Assembly (NCBI GenBank): GCA_026400595.1
Contig: JAPLOT010000335.1
Location: forward strand, 1-18,998
Direction: 5' to 3'
DNA length: 18,998 nt
From: Alphaproteobacteria bacterium
GTDB taxonomy: Bacteria > Pseudomonadota > Alphaproteobacteria > Rhizobiales > Aestuariivirgaceae
The notes below the pieces were generated by a model, which was not told the DNA's origin, did no database searches, and was given only the letters and a program-made list of their open reading frames with translations. Shown one piece after another: positions 7,610-15,093 of the stretch; position 1 is the first letter of the stretch, and the number at the start of each line of letters is the position of its first letter. A program made the position numbers and the translations under genes.

Positions 7610-8875
7610 TCAGTCCTGCCAGGGCGCCAGGCGGTCCAGGCCGATGAGCTCGTCATAGCTCTGGCGCGGTCTGACCAAGGCCCAGTTCTCACCCTTAACC
7701 AGAACTTCCGGCACCAGCGGTCGCGTGTTGTAGGTGCCGGATTGCACGGCCCCGTAAGCACCGGCCGTCATGGTGGCCAGAAGATCCCCCTGCTCAAGCT
7801 TCGGAAGCGTCCGTGATTTCGCGAGATAGTCGCCGGACTCGCAAACAGGTCCGACAACGTCGGCCACCATGGTGTCACCGGATGACGGTTCGGCGACCGG
7901 GATGATCTCGTGGTAGGCGTCATAGAGCGTCGGGCGGATCAGATCGTTCATCGCCGCGTCCTGGATCACGAAGTGCTTCTGCGTGCCATCCTTCACGTAG
8001 ATCACGCGCGAGACCAGGATCCCGGCATTGCCGACGATCATGCGGCCGGGCTCCAGCACATATTTCAGTCCGAGGTGCCCCAGCGTGCGCTTCACCATGG
8101 CGGCATATTCATCCGGATGCGGCGGCACGTCATTGGTGCCGCGATAGGGCACGCCAAGTCCGCCGCCCAGGTCCAGGTGGCGGATGTTGTGGCCACGGCC
8201 CTTCAGAACGGCCGTGAGGTCGGCCATCAGCTTGAAGGCCTTTTCGAAGGGCTCGAGTTCGGTGATCTGGCTGCCGATGTGCATGTCGATACCGGCTACG
8301 TCGATTCCGGGCAGCGCCGCGGCCCGGGCATAGACGTCGACCGCATGACGGTAGGAGATGCCGAACTTGTCCTCCGCCTTGCCGGTGCTGATCTTGTGGT
8401 GGGTCCTGGCATCCACGTCCGGATTGACCCGGATCGACACATGGGCGCGCTGGCCGGTGCGCTGGGCCACCCGCGACAGCAGATCGAGCTCCGGCTCCGA
8501 TTCGACGTTGAAGCAGGCGATGCCCTCCTTCAGCGCAAGGGCCATCTCGCGGGCCGTCTTGCCGATGCCGGAGAACACCACCTTGCGGGCCGGTACCCCG
8601 GCGGCAAGGGCGCGCCGCAGCTCTCCTTCCGAGACCACGTCCATGCCTGCACCGAGGGCGGCCATGGTCCTGATCACGGCCTGGTTGGAATTCGCCTTCA
8701 TCGCATAGCAGATCAAATGGTCGGTGCCTGCGAAGGCTTCGGCCATGACCTTGAAATGCCGCTCCAGGGTGGCGGTGGAATAGCAGTAGAAGGGCGTTCC
8801 GATTTCCTCGGAAAGCTGTTTGAGGTTCACATCCTCGGCATGCAGCACGCCATCGCGGTAAGCGAAATGATGCAT
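7610..8875 (-). CDS. lysA: Diaminopimelate decarboxylase
   Basis: LysA (421 aa) is a PLP enzyme that decarboxylates meso-diaminopimelate to L-lysine, the last step of lysine biosynthesis, in the cytoplasm. The PLP-binding lysine is K60 in ICYAMKANSN. The HIGSQI motif and the glycine-rich GGGLGVPY phosphate-binding region are present. The second-domain block GPVCESGDYLA contains the cysteine and acid that complete the active site across the dimer. EPGRMIVGNAG is also typical. The length is normal for the family. The ATG at 8875 lies two bases after the lptM stop, and the argH-lptM-lysA order is one seen in many proteobacteria, so expression is probably from a shared transcript. Confidence 0.96.
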   Translation of the reverse strand: MHHFAYRDGVLHAEDVNLKQLSEEIGTPFYCYSTATLERHFKVMAEAFAGTDHLICYAMKANSNQAVIRTMAALGAGMDVVSEGELRRALAAGVPARKVVFSGIGKTAREMALALKEGIACFNVESEPELDLLSRVAQRTGQRAHVSIRVNPDVDARTHHKISTGKAEDKFGISYRHAVDVYARAAALPGIDVAGIDMHIGSQITELEPFEKAFKLMADLTAVLKGRGHNIRHLDLGGGLGVPYRGTNDVPPHPDEYAAMVKRTLGHLGLKYVLEPGRMIVGNAGILVSRVIYVKDGTQKHFVIQDAAMNDLIRPTLYDAYHEIIPVAEPSSGDTMVADVVGPVCESGDYLAKSRTLPKLEQGDLLATMTAGAYGAVQSGTYNTRPLVPEVLVKGENWALVRPRQSYDELIGLDRLAPWQD

Positions 8876-8877
8876 GG

Positions 8878-8979
8878 CTACTGGGTCTGCGTGCTGCCCG
8901 GCGGCGGCTCTGGATCACCCTTGATGCCGCAGCCTGCAAGGCCGAGCGCAAGGGCAACGACGATGATGATGGTCTTCAT
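8878..8979 (-). CDS. lptM: Minimal LptM-like lipoprotein (LPS translocon chaperone family)
   Basis: This 33-aa gene lies exactly in the gap between argH and lysA. The peptide has MKT, a hydrophobic run, the lipobox LAGC (C17 lipidated), and then GIKGDPEPPPGS and a short polar tail. CG(L/I)KGP/D with a following proline stretch is the signature of the LptM (YifL) family. Its E. coli member binds the LptD-LptE translocon and promotes LptD maturation in the outer membrane. The E. coli protein is about twice as long, so this is a minimal form holding little beyond the conserved N-terminal motif. It starts 12 bases after argH and stops two bases before lysA. Its position next to lysA supports the assignment. 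Detection depends on the sequence motif, since the gene is shorter than usual ORF cut-offs. Confidence 0.85.
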   Translation of the reverse strand: MKTIIIVVALALGLAGCGIKGDPEPPPGSTQTQ

Positions 8980-8991
8980 GAAGATACCCTA

Positions 8992-10374
8992 TCAGGTTTT
9001 CAGCAGCTTGAGCCAGCGCCGCGCTTCCTTGCGCACATTTTTCGGTGCGGTGCCGCCGTAGCTGGTGCGCGAGGCCACCGAATTCTCCACCGTCAGCACC
9101 TTGTAGACATCTCGTGTGATCCGCGGTTCCACCGACTGCATCAGCTTAAGCGGTAGCTCCGGCAGATCGCAGCCCTCGGTCTCGGCCAGCGCCACCAGGC
9201 TTCCGGTAACGTGATGGGCCTCGCGGAACGGCATCTTCAGTGTGCGGACGAGCCAGTCGGCGAGGTCGGTCGCCGTCGAGAAGCCTGCTGCCGCCGCCTT
9301 CCGCATCTCCTCGGCGTTGGGCGCCAGGTCGCGCATCATGCCGGTGGTCGCCGCAATGGCCAGCGACATGTTGTCGAATGCATCGAAGGCAGGTTCCTTG
9401 TCTTCCTGCATGTCCTTCGAATAGGTGAGCGGCAGGCCCTTCATCACGGTCAGGAGCGCGGTCAGCGCGCCTATGATGCGCCCGGGCTTGGCCCGGACCA
9501 GTTCGGCCGCATCGGGATTGCGCTTTTGCGGCATGATCGATGAGCCGGTCGTGAACTTGTCGGAGAGCTTCACGAAGCGAAACTGCGAAGTCGACCAGAT
9601 GACGATCTCCTCGGCCAGCCGAGACAGGTGCGTGGCGCAGATGGCGCAGGCCGAAAGCGTCTCCAGCACGAAGTCGCGATCGGCCACGGTATCGAGCGAA
9701 TTGCGGGTCGGCCGGTCGAAGCCCAGCGCCCTGGCCGTCGCGTGGCGGTCGATGGGGAAGGAGGTGCCGGCCAGCGCCGCGGCGCCCAGGGGGTTCTCGT
9801 TCATGCGCCTGCGGGCATCGGCGAGCCGCGAGCGATCCCGCGCCAGCATTTCCACGTAAGCAAGGCAGTGGTGGCCGAAGGTGACCGGCTGCGCCACCTG
9901 CAGATGCGTGAAGCCCGGCATGATGGTGGCGGCATGCGCCTCGGCCTTTTCGGCCAGGGCCAGCTGGAGGTCCTTCAGTTGAAGGTCGAGATGATCAATC
10001 GTGTCGCGAACATAGAGTCGGAAGTCGAGCGCCACCTGGTCGTTGCGCGAGCGCGCCGTGTGCAACCGCCCGGCAGCCGGGCCGATCAGCTCCTTGAGCC
10101 GCGATTCGACGTTCAGGTGAATGTCCTCCAGGTCGCGCGAGAAGGTGAACTTACCGTCCTCGATCTCGCGTGCGATGGCATCGAGGCCCTTGCGGATCTC
10201 GGCGGCGTCGGTCTTGCTAATGATCCCCTGCGCCGCCAGCATCGCCGCATGGGCCTTGGAGCCGGCGATGTCCTGTGCGAAGAGGCGCTGGTCGAAGCCG
10301 ATCGAGGCGTTGATTTCCTCCATGATCGCGTCCGGCCCGGAGCGGAATCGGCCGCCCCACATCTTGTTGGTCAT
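8992..10374 (-). CDS. argH: Argininosuccinate lyase
   Basis: ArgH (460 aa) splits argininosuccinate into arginine and fumarate, the last step of arginine synthesis. It starts MTNKMWGGRF, typical of the family. The three conserved regions of the fumarase/aspartase superfamily are visible: TARSRNDQVALD (about 107-118), PGFTHLQVAQP with H157, and the signature GSSIMPQKRNPD at 277-288 with the mobile-loop serine. A good Shine-Dalgarno element (AAGGA on the minus strand, 10385-10381) lies six bases before the ATG and supports this start. It is the first gene of the minus-strand run argH-lptM-lysA-DUF4175-permease-lipoprotein. Only 35 bases separate it from divergent tlpA, so its promoter must overlap that gene or its leader. 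Confidence 0.97.
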   Translation of the reverse strand: MTNKMWGGRFRSGPDAIMEEINASIGFDQRLFAQDIAGSKAHAAMLAAQGIISKTDAAEIRKGLDAIAREIEDGKFTFSRDLEDIHLNVESRLKELIGPAAGRLHTARSRNDQVALDFRLYVRDTIDHLDLQLKDLQLALAEKAEAHAATIMPGFTHLQVAQPVTFGHHCLAYVEMLARDRSRLADARRRMNENPLGAAALAGTSFPIDRHATARALGFDRPTRNSLDTVADRDFVLETLSACAICATHLSRLAEEIVIWSTSQFRFVKLSDKFTTGSSIMPQKRNPDAAELVRAKPGRIIGALTALLTVMKGLPLTYSKDMQEDKEPAFDAFDNMSLAIAATTGMMRDLAPNAEEMRKAAAAGFSTATDLADWLVRTLKMPFREAHHVTGSLVALAETEGCDLPELPLKLMQSVEPRITRDVYKVLTVENSVASRTSYGGTAPKNVRKEARRWLKLLKT

Positions 10375-10409
10375 CGAATTTCCTTCTTCACAGCCGAAAA
10401 GCGCAGATC

Positions 10410-11051
10410 ATGAGCAAAGCGAAAGCACCTGGACCCTTGGGACAGATCGCGGCGGGCCTCGCCGTCATCGCCGCAATTACGGGCATTTACTTGTTTCAGG
10501 CAGAGGGGCGCAAGGCCGCACCGGAAAGCCAGGCGGCCTCCCCATCCCTCCCCGGTCTGTCGGGCATCTCGAAGGACCTCGCCACCGGCACCCTTGCCGC
10601 CTTCCTCGTGAAGCCGGACCGGCCAGCCCTGGCCGATGCGGCATTCCAGGACGCCGAGGGCAATCCGCTGAAGCTGAGTGACTGGAAGGGCCGGGTCGCC
10701 TTGGTCAATCTCTGGGCGACGTGGTGCGCGCCATGCCGCAAGGAGATGCCGGACCTGGCAAAGCTCCAGAAACAACTGGGCTCGGACGACTTCGAGGTGG
10801 TGGCGATCAGCGTCGACCGCAAGGGCGCGGAAGCCTCGGCGGCCTTTCTGAAGGAAACCGGCGCCGACGGCCTCAGGCTCTACGTCGAGCCGACGACCGC
10901 CATCCTCAACGACATCCAGGCCCTGGGCCTTCCGGCCACCGTCCTGGTCGACCGTCAGGGCCGCGAAATCGGTCGCCTGCTGGGCCCGGCGGACTGGGCC
11001 AGTCCCGAAGCCATCGCCCTGGTCAAGGCCGCACTGGCTGAACCCAGGTGA
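10410..11051 (+). CDS. tlpA: TlpA-like thiol:disulfide oxidoreductase
   Basis: This 213-aa membrane-anchored periplasmic thioredoxin-fold protein has one N-terminal hydrophobic segment (about residues 11-28) serving as an uncleaved anchor. A linker follows and then a TlpA/ResA-type domain. The redox motif WCAPC has cysteines C106 and C109. The cis-proline region GLPATVLVDRQGREIGRLLG is intact. In Bradyrhizobium, TlpA is a reductant needed for cytochrome oxidase copper-centre assembly, and a comparable reducing role is likely here. Divergence from argH is a common alphaproteobacterial arrangement and supports the symbol. The ATG lacks a strong ribosome-binding site. CcmG/DsbE-like function is the main alternative, but no cytochrome c maturation genes are nearby. 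Confidence 0.88.
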   Translation: MSKAKAPGPLGQIAAGLAVIAAITGIYLFQAEGRKAAPESQAASPSLPGLSGISKDLATGTLAAFLVKPDRPALADAAFQDAEGNPLKLSDWKGRVALVNLWATWCAPCRKEMPDLAKLQKQLGSDDFEVVAISVDRKGAEASAAFLKETGADGLRLYVEPTTAILNDIQALGLPATVLVDRQGREIGRLLGPADWASPEAIALVKAALAEPR

Positions 11052-11105
11052 TCCGCGACGAAATCCTCCCAGGCGTGACCCCAGTCAGGCTGACGACCTG
11101 AGCCC

Positions 11106-11675
11106 TCAGCGTTCCAGAACCAGGATGTCCAGCTTCGACTCGTATTGCGGTTCGGGAAACATCAGGACGATGCGGTTTGCGGCCCGCCGCTCGGCGAAGG
11201 CGACCTGGTTTTCCGCCGCATCCTGTCCATACTTGCGTGGCGCTTCGCCCGCGACATGCCCGGCGCCGACATAGGTCAGGCGGGTGGGGCTGTCCTCATA
11301 AAAATGACCTTGCGTCCGCTGCGACCCGCTGGTCTTTTCGAGGAACCAGCCGGTGCCATCTTCGCGCCAGATGCATTTGAACCGGGGATAGACGGTCAGC
11401 GGCAGGGTGCCGCCCACCTTGATCACACGGCAGGACCACGCGCCCAGCGGGTTCCCGATGGGCATTGCCTGGCCCGCCAGCGCCTTGTCCAGCACGGCCA
11501 CATCGGCGGGATCGCCGCCGGCACGGGCCTCCCTGAGGGCCGCCGCCGAAGATTGGTCGAAATTGGCGAGCCGTGCCTTGTCGACAGGGGTCAGGATCTG
11601 GTCGAGCACGCCATCGGCTCGGGCCGGGGAGCTAAGCACCAGAAGGGCGGCGAAGATGGCAAACAGGGTCTTCAT
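11106..11675 (-). CDS. Secreted DUF4893-type protein
   Basis: This 189-aa protein has a Sec signal peptide (MKTLFAIFAALLVLSSPARA, cleavage expected after residue 20) and no lipobox, so it should be periplasmic. The mature part contains GAWSCRVIKVGG, then YPRFKCIWREDGTGWFLEK, GSQRTQGHFY and a C-terminal VLMFPEPQYESKLDILVLER. This spacing agrees with what I recall of the DUF4893 family, and the two cysteines in the WSCR and FKCI segments could pair. No function is known for the family. The gene is single, convergent with tlpA (54-base spacer) and divergent from acpP. An AGGGA element lies just before the ATG. Confidence 0.75.
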   Translation of the reverse strand: MKTLFAIFAALLVLSSPARADGVLDQILTPVDKARLANFDQSSAAALREARAGGDPADVAVLDKALAGQAMPIGNPLGAWSCRVIKVGGTLPLTVYPRFKCIWREDGTGWFLEKTSGSQRTQGHFYEDSPTRLTYVGAGHVAGEAPRKYGQDAAENQVAFAERRAANRIVLMFPEPQYESKLDILVLER

Positions 11676-11871
11676 GGGTCCCTATGCTGGCAGGGTGCCC
11701 GGACGGTTGCAAGACCGGCCTGTTTTCAATTTCCCCAAGGAAAACAACGAAGCCGATTGCCCCTTTTGCCGCAATCTGAATCTGTGGTAGGGAAACCCCC
11801 GGCGCGAGGGGGACTTGCAGGGTCCTGCTGTCCTGCCGTCGGAATAGAAAACAAGCAAGGACGATAGACAA
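11676..11871. promoter_or_regulatory. Divergent intergenic region upstream of acpP
   Basis: These 196 bases separate the DUF4893-type gene from acpP and must hold the acpP promoter. I see a TTGCCC element at 11757-11762 but no convincing -10 hexamer at normal spacing, so no promoter is assigned. A five-pair CCCCC/GGGGG hairpin (11796-11800 with 11808-11812) lies in the presumptive acpP leader. A clear Shine-Dalgarno AAGGA (11857-11861) precedes the acpP ATG by ten bases. Confidence 0.45.
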
Positions 11872-12108
11872 ATGAGTGATGTGGCTGAGCGGGTGAAGAA
11901 GATCGTCGTCGAGCATCTCGGCGTCGACGCCGACAAGGTCAAGCCGGAAGCGAGCTTCATCGACGATCTCGGCGCGGACAGCCTCGACACGGTCGAGCTG
12001 GTCATGGCTTTCGAGGAGGAATTCGGCATCGAGATTCCCGACGATGCGGCTGAAACCATTCAGACCGTCGGCGATGCGGTGAAGTTCATCGAAAAGAGCT
12101 CTGCCTGA
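11872..12108 (+). CDS. acpP: Acyl carrier protein
   Basis: AcpP (78 aa) is the acidic four-helix carrier of growing acyl chains for fatty acid, lipid A and lipoprotein precursor synthesis. The 4'-phosphopantetheine attachment serine is S37 in DLGADSLDTVELVM. The length and the acidic helix II (EEEFGIEIPDD) are typical. The start is fixed by an AAGGA Shine-Dalgarno ten bases upstream. It precedes fabF by 113 bases, as in many proteobacteria. The fabD and fabG genes that usually lie upstream are not here; a divergent unrelated gene occupies that position. Confidence 0.98.
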   Translation: MSDVAERVKKIVVEHLGVDADKVKPEASFIDDLGADSLDTVELVMAFEEEFGIEIPDDAAETIQTVGDAVKFIEKSSA

Positions 12109-12164
12109 TCGGCGGATGCCCCGGCCTCCAAAGGGATGCCGGATCTGAGTAAGTCTTGCGCGGA

Positions 12165-12200
12165 GGCAGGGGGTTCAGTTCAACCTGCCGCCGCGTTTTC
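12165..12200 (+). terminator. Possible attenuator hairpin between acpP and fabF
   Basis: GGCAGG (12165-12170) and CCTGCC (12184-12189) form a six-pair stem, followed eight bases later by TTTT (12196-12199). A second short stem, CCGGC (12121-12125) with GCCGG (12138-12142), lies upstream. Partial termination here would fit the much higher cellular demand for ACP than for FabF. The stems are short and unproven. Confidence 0.3.
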
Positions 12201-12221
12201 ATATAGAAAGGACAGTCGCGC

Positions 12222-13487
12222 ATGCGCCGCGTTGTAGTAACCGGTCTCGGAATGGTCTCCCCCCTGGCCACCGGCGTCGAGGAAACCTGGAGCCGGATGA
12301 TTGCCGGGCATTCGGGTGCGGGAAGGATCACCCGCTTCGATGCCTCCGACCTGCCGTGCCAGATTGCCTTCGAGGTGAAGCGCGGCGACGGCAGCAACGC
12401 GACCTTCAACCCGGAACAGTGGATGGACCACAAGGAAATCCGCCGCTACGACGACTTCATCATCTATGCCATGGCCGCAGCGAAGCAGGCCATGAAGGAT
12501 TCCGGCCTCGAGCTGAAGACCGAGGACGAGCGCTGCCGGGCCGGCGTTCTCGTCGGCTCGGGCATCGGCGGGCTGAGCAACATCGCCGACACGACCATGC
12601 TGATGGAGACCAAGGGTCCCCGCCGCATCAGCCCCTTCTTCATTCCCGGGTCACTGATCAACCTGGCCGGCGGACTGATTTCGATCGAGTTCGGCTGCAA
12701 GGGCCCCAACACCGCCGTCGTGACGGCGTGTTCGACGGGTTCTCATGCCATTGGCGATGCGGCCCGCATCATTGCGCTGGACGATGCCGACGTCATGATC
12801 GCAGGCGGCGCCGAATCGGCGATCTGCCGGATCGGCATTGCCGGCTTCATCGCCTGCAAGGCCTTGGCCACCAGTTTCAACGACGCGCCGGAAAAGGGGT
12901 CGCGCCCCTATGATGCCGATCGCGACGGTTTCGTGATGGGCGAAGGGGCCGGCGTCCTTGTTCTTGAGGAACTGGAGCATGCGCGGGCGCGCGGCGCAAA
13001 GATCTATGCCGAAGTCGTAGGCTATGGCATGTCGGGCGATGCCTATCATGTGACCGCGCCCGCGCCCGACGGTGACGGCGCCTTCCGCTGCATGCAGGCC
13101 GCTCTCAAGCGTGCCGGCCTTCAGGCCCATGAAATCGACTATGTGAACGCGCACGGCACCTCCACGCCCCTGGGCGACGAAATCGAGCTGCGCGCCGTGG
13201 AGCGCCTCATGGGCAATCGCATCGAGGGTCTGACCATGTCCTCGACCAAGTCCGCGGTCGGCCATCTTCTGGGCGCCGCCGGTGCGGTGGAGGCGATCTT
13301 CTCCATCCTCGCCATGCGCGACGGCATCTGCCCGCCGACCCTCAATCTCGACAATCCCTCGGTCGAGACGCAGGTTGACCTGGTCCCGCACGTGGCGAAG
13401 AAAAAGAGCATCAACACAGTTCTGTCGAATTCTTTTGGTTTCGGTGGTACCAATGCATCACTGGTCATGCGTCGCCACGACGCCTGA
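12222..13487 (+). CDS. fabF: 3-oxoacyl-ACP synthase II (FabF)
   Basis: FabF (421 aa) is beta-ketoacyl-ACP synthase II. It condenses malonyl-ACP with acyl-ACP in fatty acid elongation, including the temperature-sensitive step at unsaturated C16. The catalytic triad is complete: C170 in VVTACSTGSHAIGDA, H311 in NAHGTSTPLGD and H348 in KSAVGHLLGAAG, with the conserved K343. The C-terminal NSFGFGGTNASLV glycine-rich block is present. A good AAAGGA ribosome-binding site (12207-12212) lies nine bases before the ATG. It follows acpP and precedes mltG, the usual alphaproteobacterial order. Confidence 0.98.
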   Translation: MRRVVVTGLGMVSPLATGVEETWSRMIAGHSGAGRITRFDASDLPCQIAFEVKRGDGSNATFNPEQWMDHKEIRRYDDFIIYAMAAAKQAMKDSGLELKTEDERCRAGVLVGSGIGGLSNIADTTMLMETKGPRRISPFFIPGSLINLAGGLISIEFGCKGPNTAVVTACSTGSHAIGDAARIIALDDADVMIAGGAESAICRIGIAGFIACKALATSFNDAPEKGSRPYDADRDGFVMGEGAGVLVLEELEHARARGAKIYAEVVGYGMSGDAYHVTAPAPDGDGAFRCMQAALKRAGLQAHEIDYVNAHGTSTPLGDEIELRAVERLMGNRIEGLTMSSTKSAVGHLLGAAGAVEAIFSILAMRDGICPPTLNLDNPSVETQVDLVPHVAKKKSINTVLSNSFGFGGTNASLVMRRHDA

Positions 13488-13495
13488 CCCGACAC

Positions 13496-13500
13496 GGAGA
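13496..13500 (+). promoter_or_regulatory. Ribosome-binding site that fixes the TTG start of mltG
   Basis: GGAGA lies six to seven bases before the TTG at 13506, ideal spacing. No ATG or GTG occurs in this frame until well inside the protein, so the TTG start is well supported. Confidence 0.7.
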
Positions 13501-13505
13501 CAGGC

Positions 13506-15068
13506 TTGACCAATTCCAGCGAGCCTCAGCGCGTCCCCGATCCCAAGCTTCCGCGCAAACGGCGGTCGGCCATCTCGCGTGTTTTCAGGTCGTTGTTCCT
13601 GCTCGGTCTGCTGGCGGCCGTCGTGGCGGGTATCGGCGCCTTCTATGCCTATCAGCAGTTCACGTTTCCCGGGCCTCTCGCGGGCAACAAGGTGGTGGTC
13701 ATCGAGCGCGGGCTGGGCACGCCCGAGATCGCCGCCCAGTTGCAGGATGCAGGCGTCATTGGCGATGCGCGGGTCTTCTCGGCGATGGCCTTTGCCACTG
13801 GCGCGCGCGGCAAGCTGAAGGCCGGCGAGTACGAATTCGCCAAGGACGAGTCGATGCGCGACGTCATGGCCAAGATCGCGGCTGGCCGCTCCATCGGCTA
13901 CAAGATCAGCATTCCCGAAGGCTGGACGAGCGAGATGGCCGTCGCCCGCCTGATGGAGAACGAAATCCTGACCGGCGAGATCACGGCCATCCCCGCCGAA
14001 GGCGCCATCCTGCCGGATACCTACGTGTTCAAGCGTGGCATGACCCGCCAGAAACTGCTGGAGGACATGCAGGCTGCCCAGGACGAGCTGCTCGAAAAGA
14101 TCTGGGCATCACGACGTCCCGACCTCGGCCTGAAGTCCAAGGAGGAACTTGTCGTGATGGCATCCATCGTCGAGAAGGAAACGGCGCTGGCTGACGAGCG
14201 GCCGGTGGTCGCCTCCGTCTTCATGAACCGCCTGAAAAAGGGCATGCGGCTTCAGTCCGACCCCACCATCATCTACGGAATCGTTGGCGGCAAGGGAAAG
14301 CTTGACCGGGCCTTGACGCGCACCGATATCCGCTCGCCCACGCCCTACAACACCTATACCATCGGGGGCCTGCCGCCCGGTCCGATCGCCAATCCCGGCC
14401 GCGCCGCGCTCGAGGCCGTGGCCAATCATCCGAACACGGATTATATTTTCTTCGTGGCCGATGGCTCCGGCGGTCACGCCTTTGCCAGCACGCTGGAAGA
14501 GCATAATCGTAACGTAGCAAACTGGCGCCGGCTTGTGAGTGCGGAAGAGGCCAGCGCCGCAGCCGAGGTGGATTCGGAAACGCCGGGGACCGCCGAAGCC
14601 GGCGAGGAATCCGGCCAGCCTGCCACCGCTGTTGTCGATCCGCCTGCCGAGGCAGCCCCTGCGGCCGAAACGCCCGCCACAGCCCAGACCCTGCCGGACA
14701 TCTCGGTGGAGCCGCCCGGTGCGGAAGCTGCTGCCGAACCGCCTGCCCGGCGCAACGGCAGACCCAGAAACCACCGCAGACGCAGTGCCGGGCCCGGCCG
14801 CGGTTCCTGTTCCGCAGCCCAAGCCGGCGGCACTCGCCTCCGTCACGGTCGATCCGCCAGCGGCGGAAACCGAGACCTCGGCTGCCGGGCAGGCTCCGGT
14901 CGCAAAGCCGGTGCAGAAACCTGCGCCGCAGGTGGCCGTGGCCGATCTCGAACCGGGCAGCGTGGTGAAAGTGGATGGCAAGCTGGTTGCCATTCCGGTG
15001 CCAAATCCGCGCCGCTGATCGGGGGTGCAGCGTTTTGCGCTGATCCTGCAAGTGATCTAAGACGTTGA
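13506..15068 (+). CDS. mltG: Endolytic murein transglycosylase MltG, tail frameshifted
   Basis: MltG (YceG) is an inner-membrane endolytic transglycosylase that cleaves nascent peptidoglycan glycan strands and is thought to set their length. The protein has a single membrane segment (about residues 28-47), a LysM-like region, then the YceG domain. Its catalytic glutamate is E223 in ASIVEKET. FMNRLKKGMRLQSDPT and YNTYTIGGLPPGPIANPGR are also present, and the domain ends near residue 341. A long Ala/Pro/Glu-rich tail follows. As read, the frame runs to 15068 (520 aa), but from about residue 415 it turns into an Arg/Gly/Ser/Cys-rich sequence unlike coding sequence. The original-looking tail continues in another frame to 15018 (see separate entry). 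The catalytic domain is intact, so the enzyme should still work. The start is TTG, 18 bases after fabF, with a good ribosome-binding site. Confidence 0.93.
   Translation: MTNSSEPQRVPDPKLPRKRRSAISRVFRSLFLLGLLAAVVAGIGAFYAYQQFTFPGPLAGNKVVVIERGLGTPEIAAQLQDAGVIGDARVFSAMAFATGARGKLKAGEYEFAKDESMRDVMAKIAAGRSIGYKISIPEGWTSEMAVARLMENEILTGEITAIPAEGAILPDTYVFKRGMTRQKLLEDMQAAQDELLEKIWASRRPDLGLKSKEELVVMASIVEKETALADERPVVASVFMNRLKKGMRLQSDPTIIYGIVGGKGKLDRALTRTDIRSPTPYNTYTIGGLPPGPIANPGRAALEAVANHPNTDYIFFVADGSGGHAFASTLEEHNRNVANWRRLVSAEEASAAAEVDSETPGTAEAGEESGQPATAVVDPPAEAAPAAETPATAQTLPDISVEPPGAEAAAEPPARRNGRPRNHRRRSAGPGRGSCSAAQAGGTRLRHGRSASGGNRDLGCRAGSGRKAGAETCAAGGRGRSRTGQRGESGWQAGCHSGAKSAPLIGGAAFCADPASDLRR
14746..15018 (+). 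other. Frameshift site and displaced MltG C-terminal tail
   Basis: Skipping one base in the CCC run at 14746-14748 moves reading from EPPA (ending at residue 414) into GATADPETTADAV and on to a TGA at 15016-15018, giving a 503-aa protein. The regained tail is Ala/Pro/Val-rich like the sequence just before the shift. It repeats the motif VDPPA (VVDPPAEAA before the shift, VTVDPPAAET after it). It ends in an orderly basic/hydrophobic segment, PGSVVKVDGKLVAIPVPN. The direct frame gives an Arg/Gly/Cys-rich product over the same bases. A sequencing or assembly error, or a real indel in a dispensable tail, would each explain it. Confidence 0.72.
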
Positions 15069-15093
15069 TCGAGTGATTCTCCGCGGGACTGCC

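Noticed and set aside
11052..11105. Small inverted repeat (TCAGG/CCTGA) between tlpA and the DUF4893-type gene
   Set aside because: A five-pair stem without a T-run is too weak to call a terminator.
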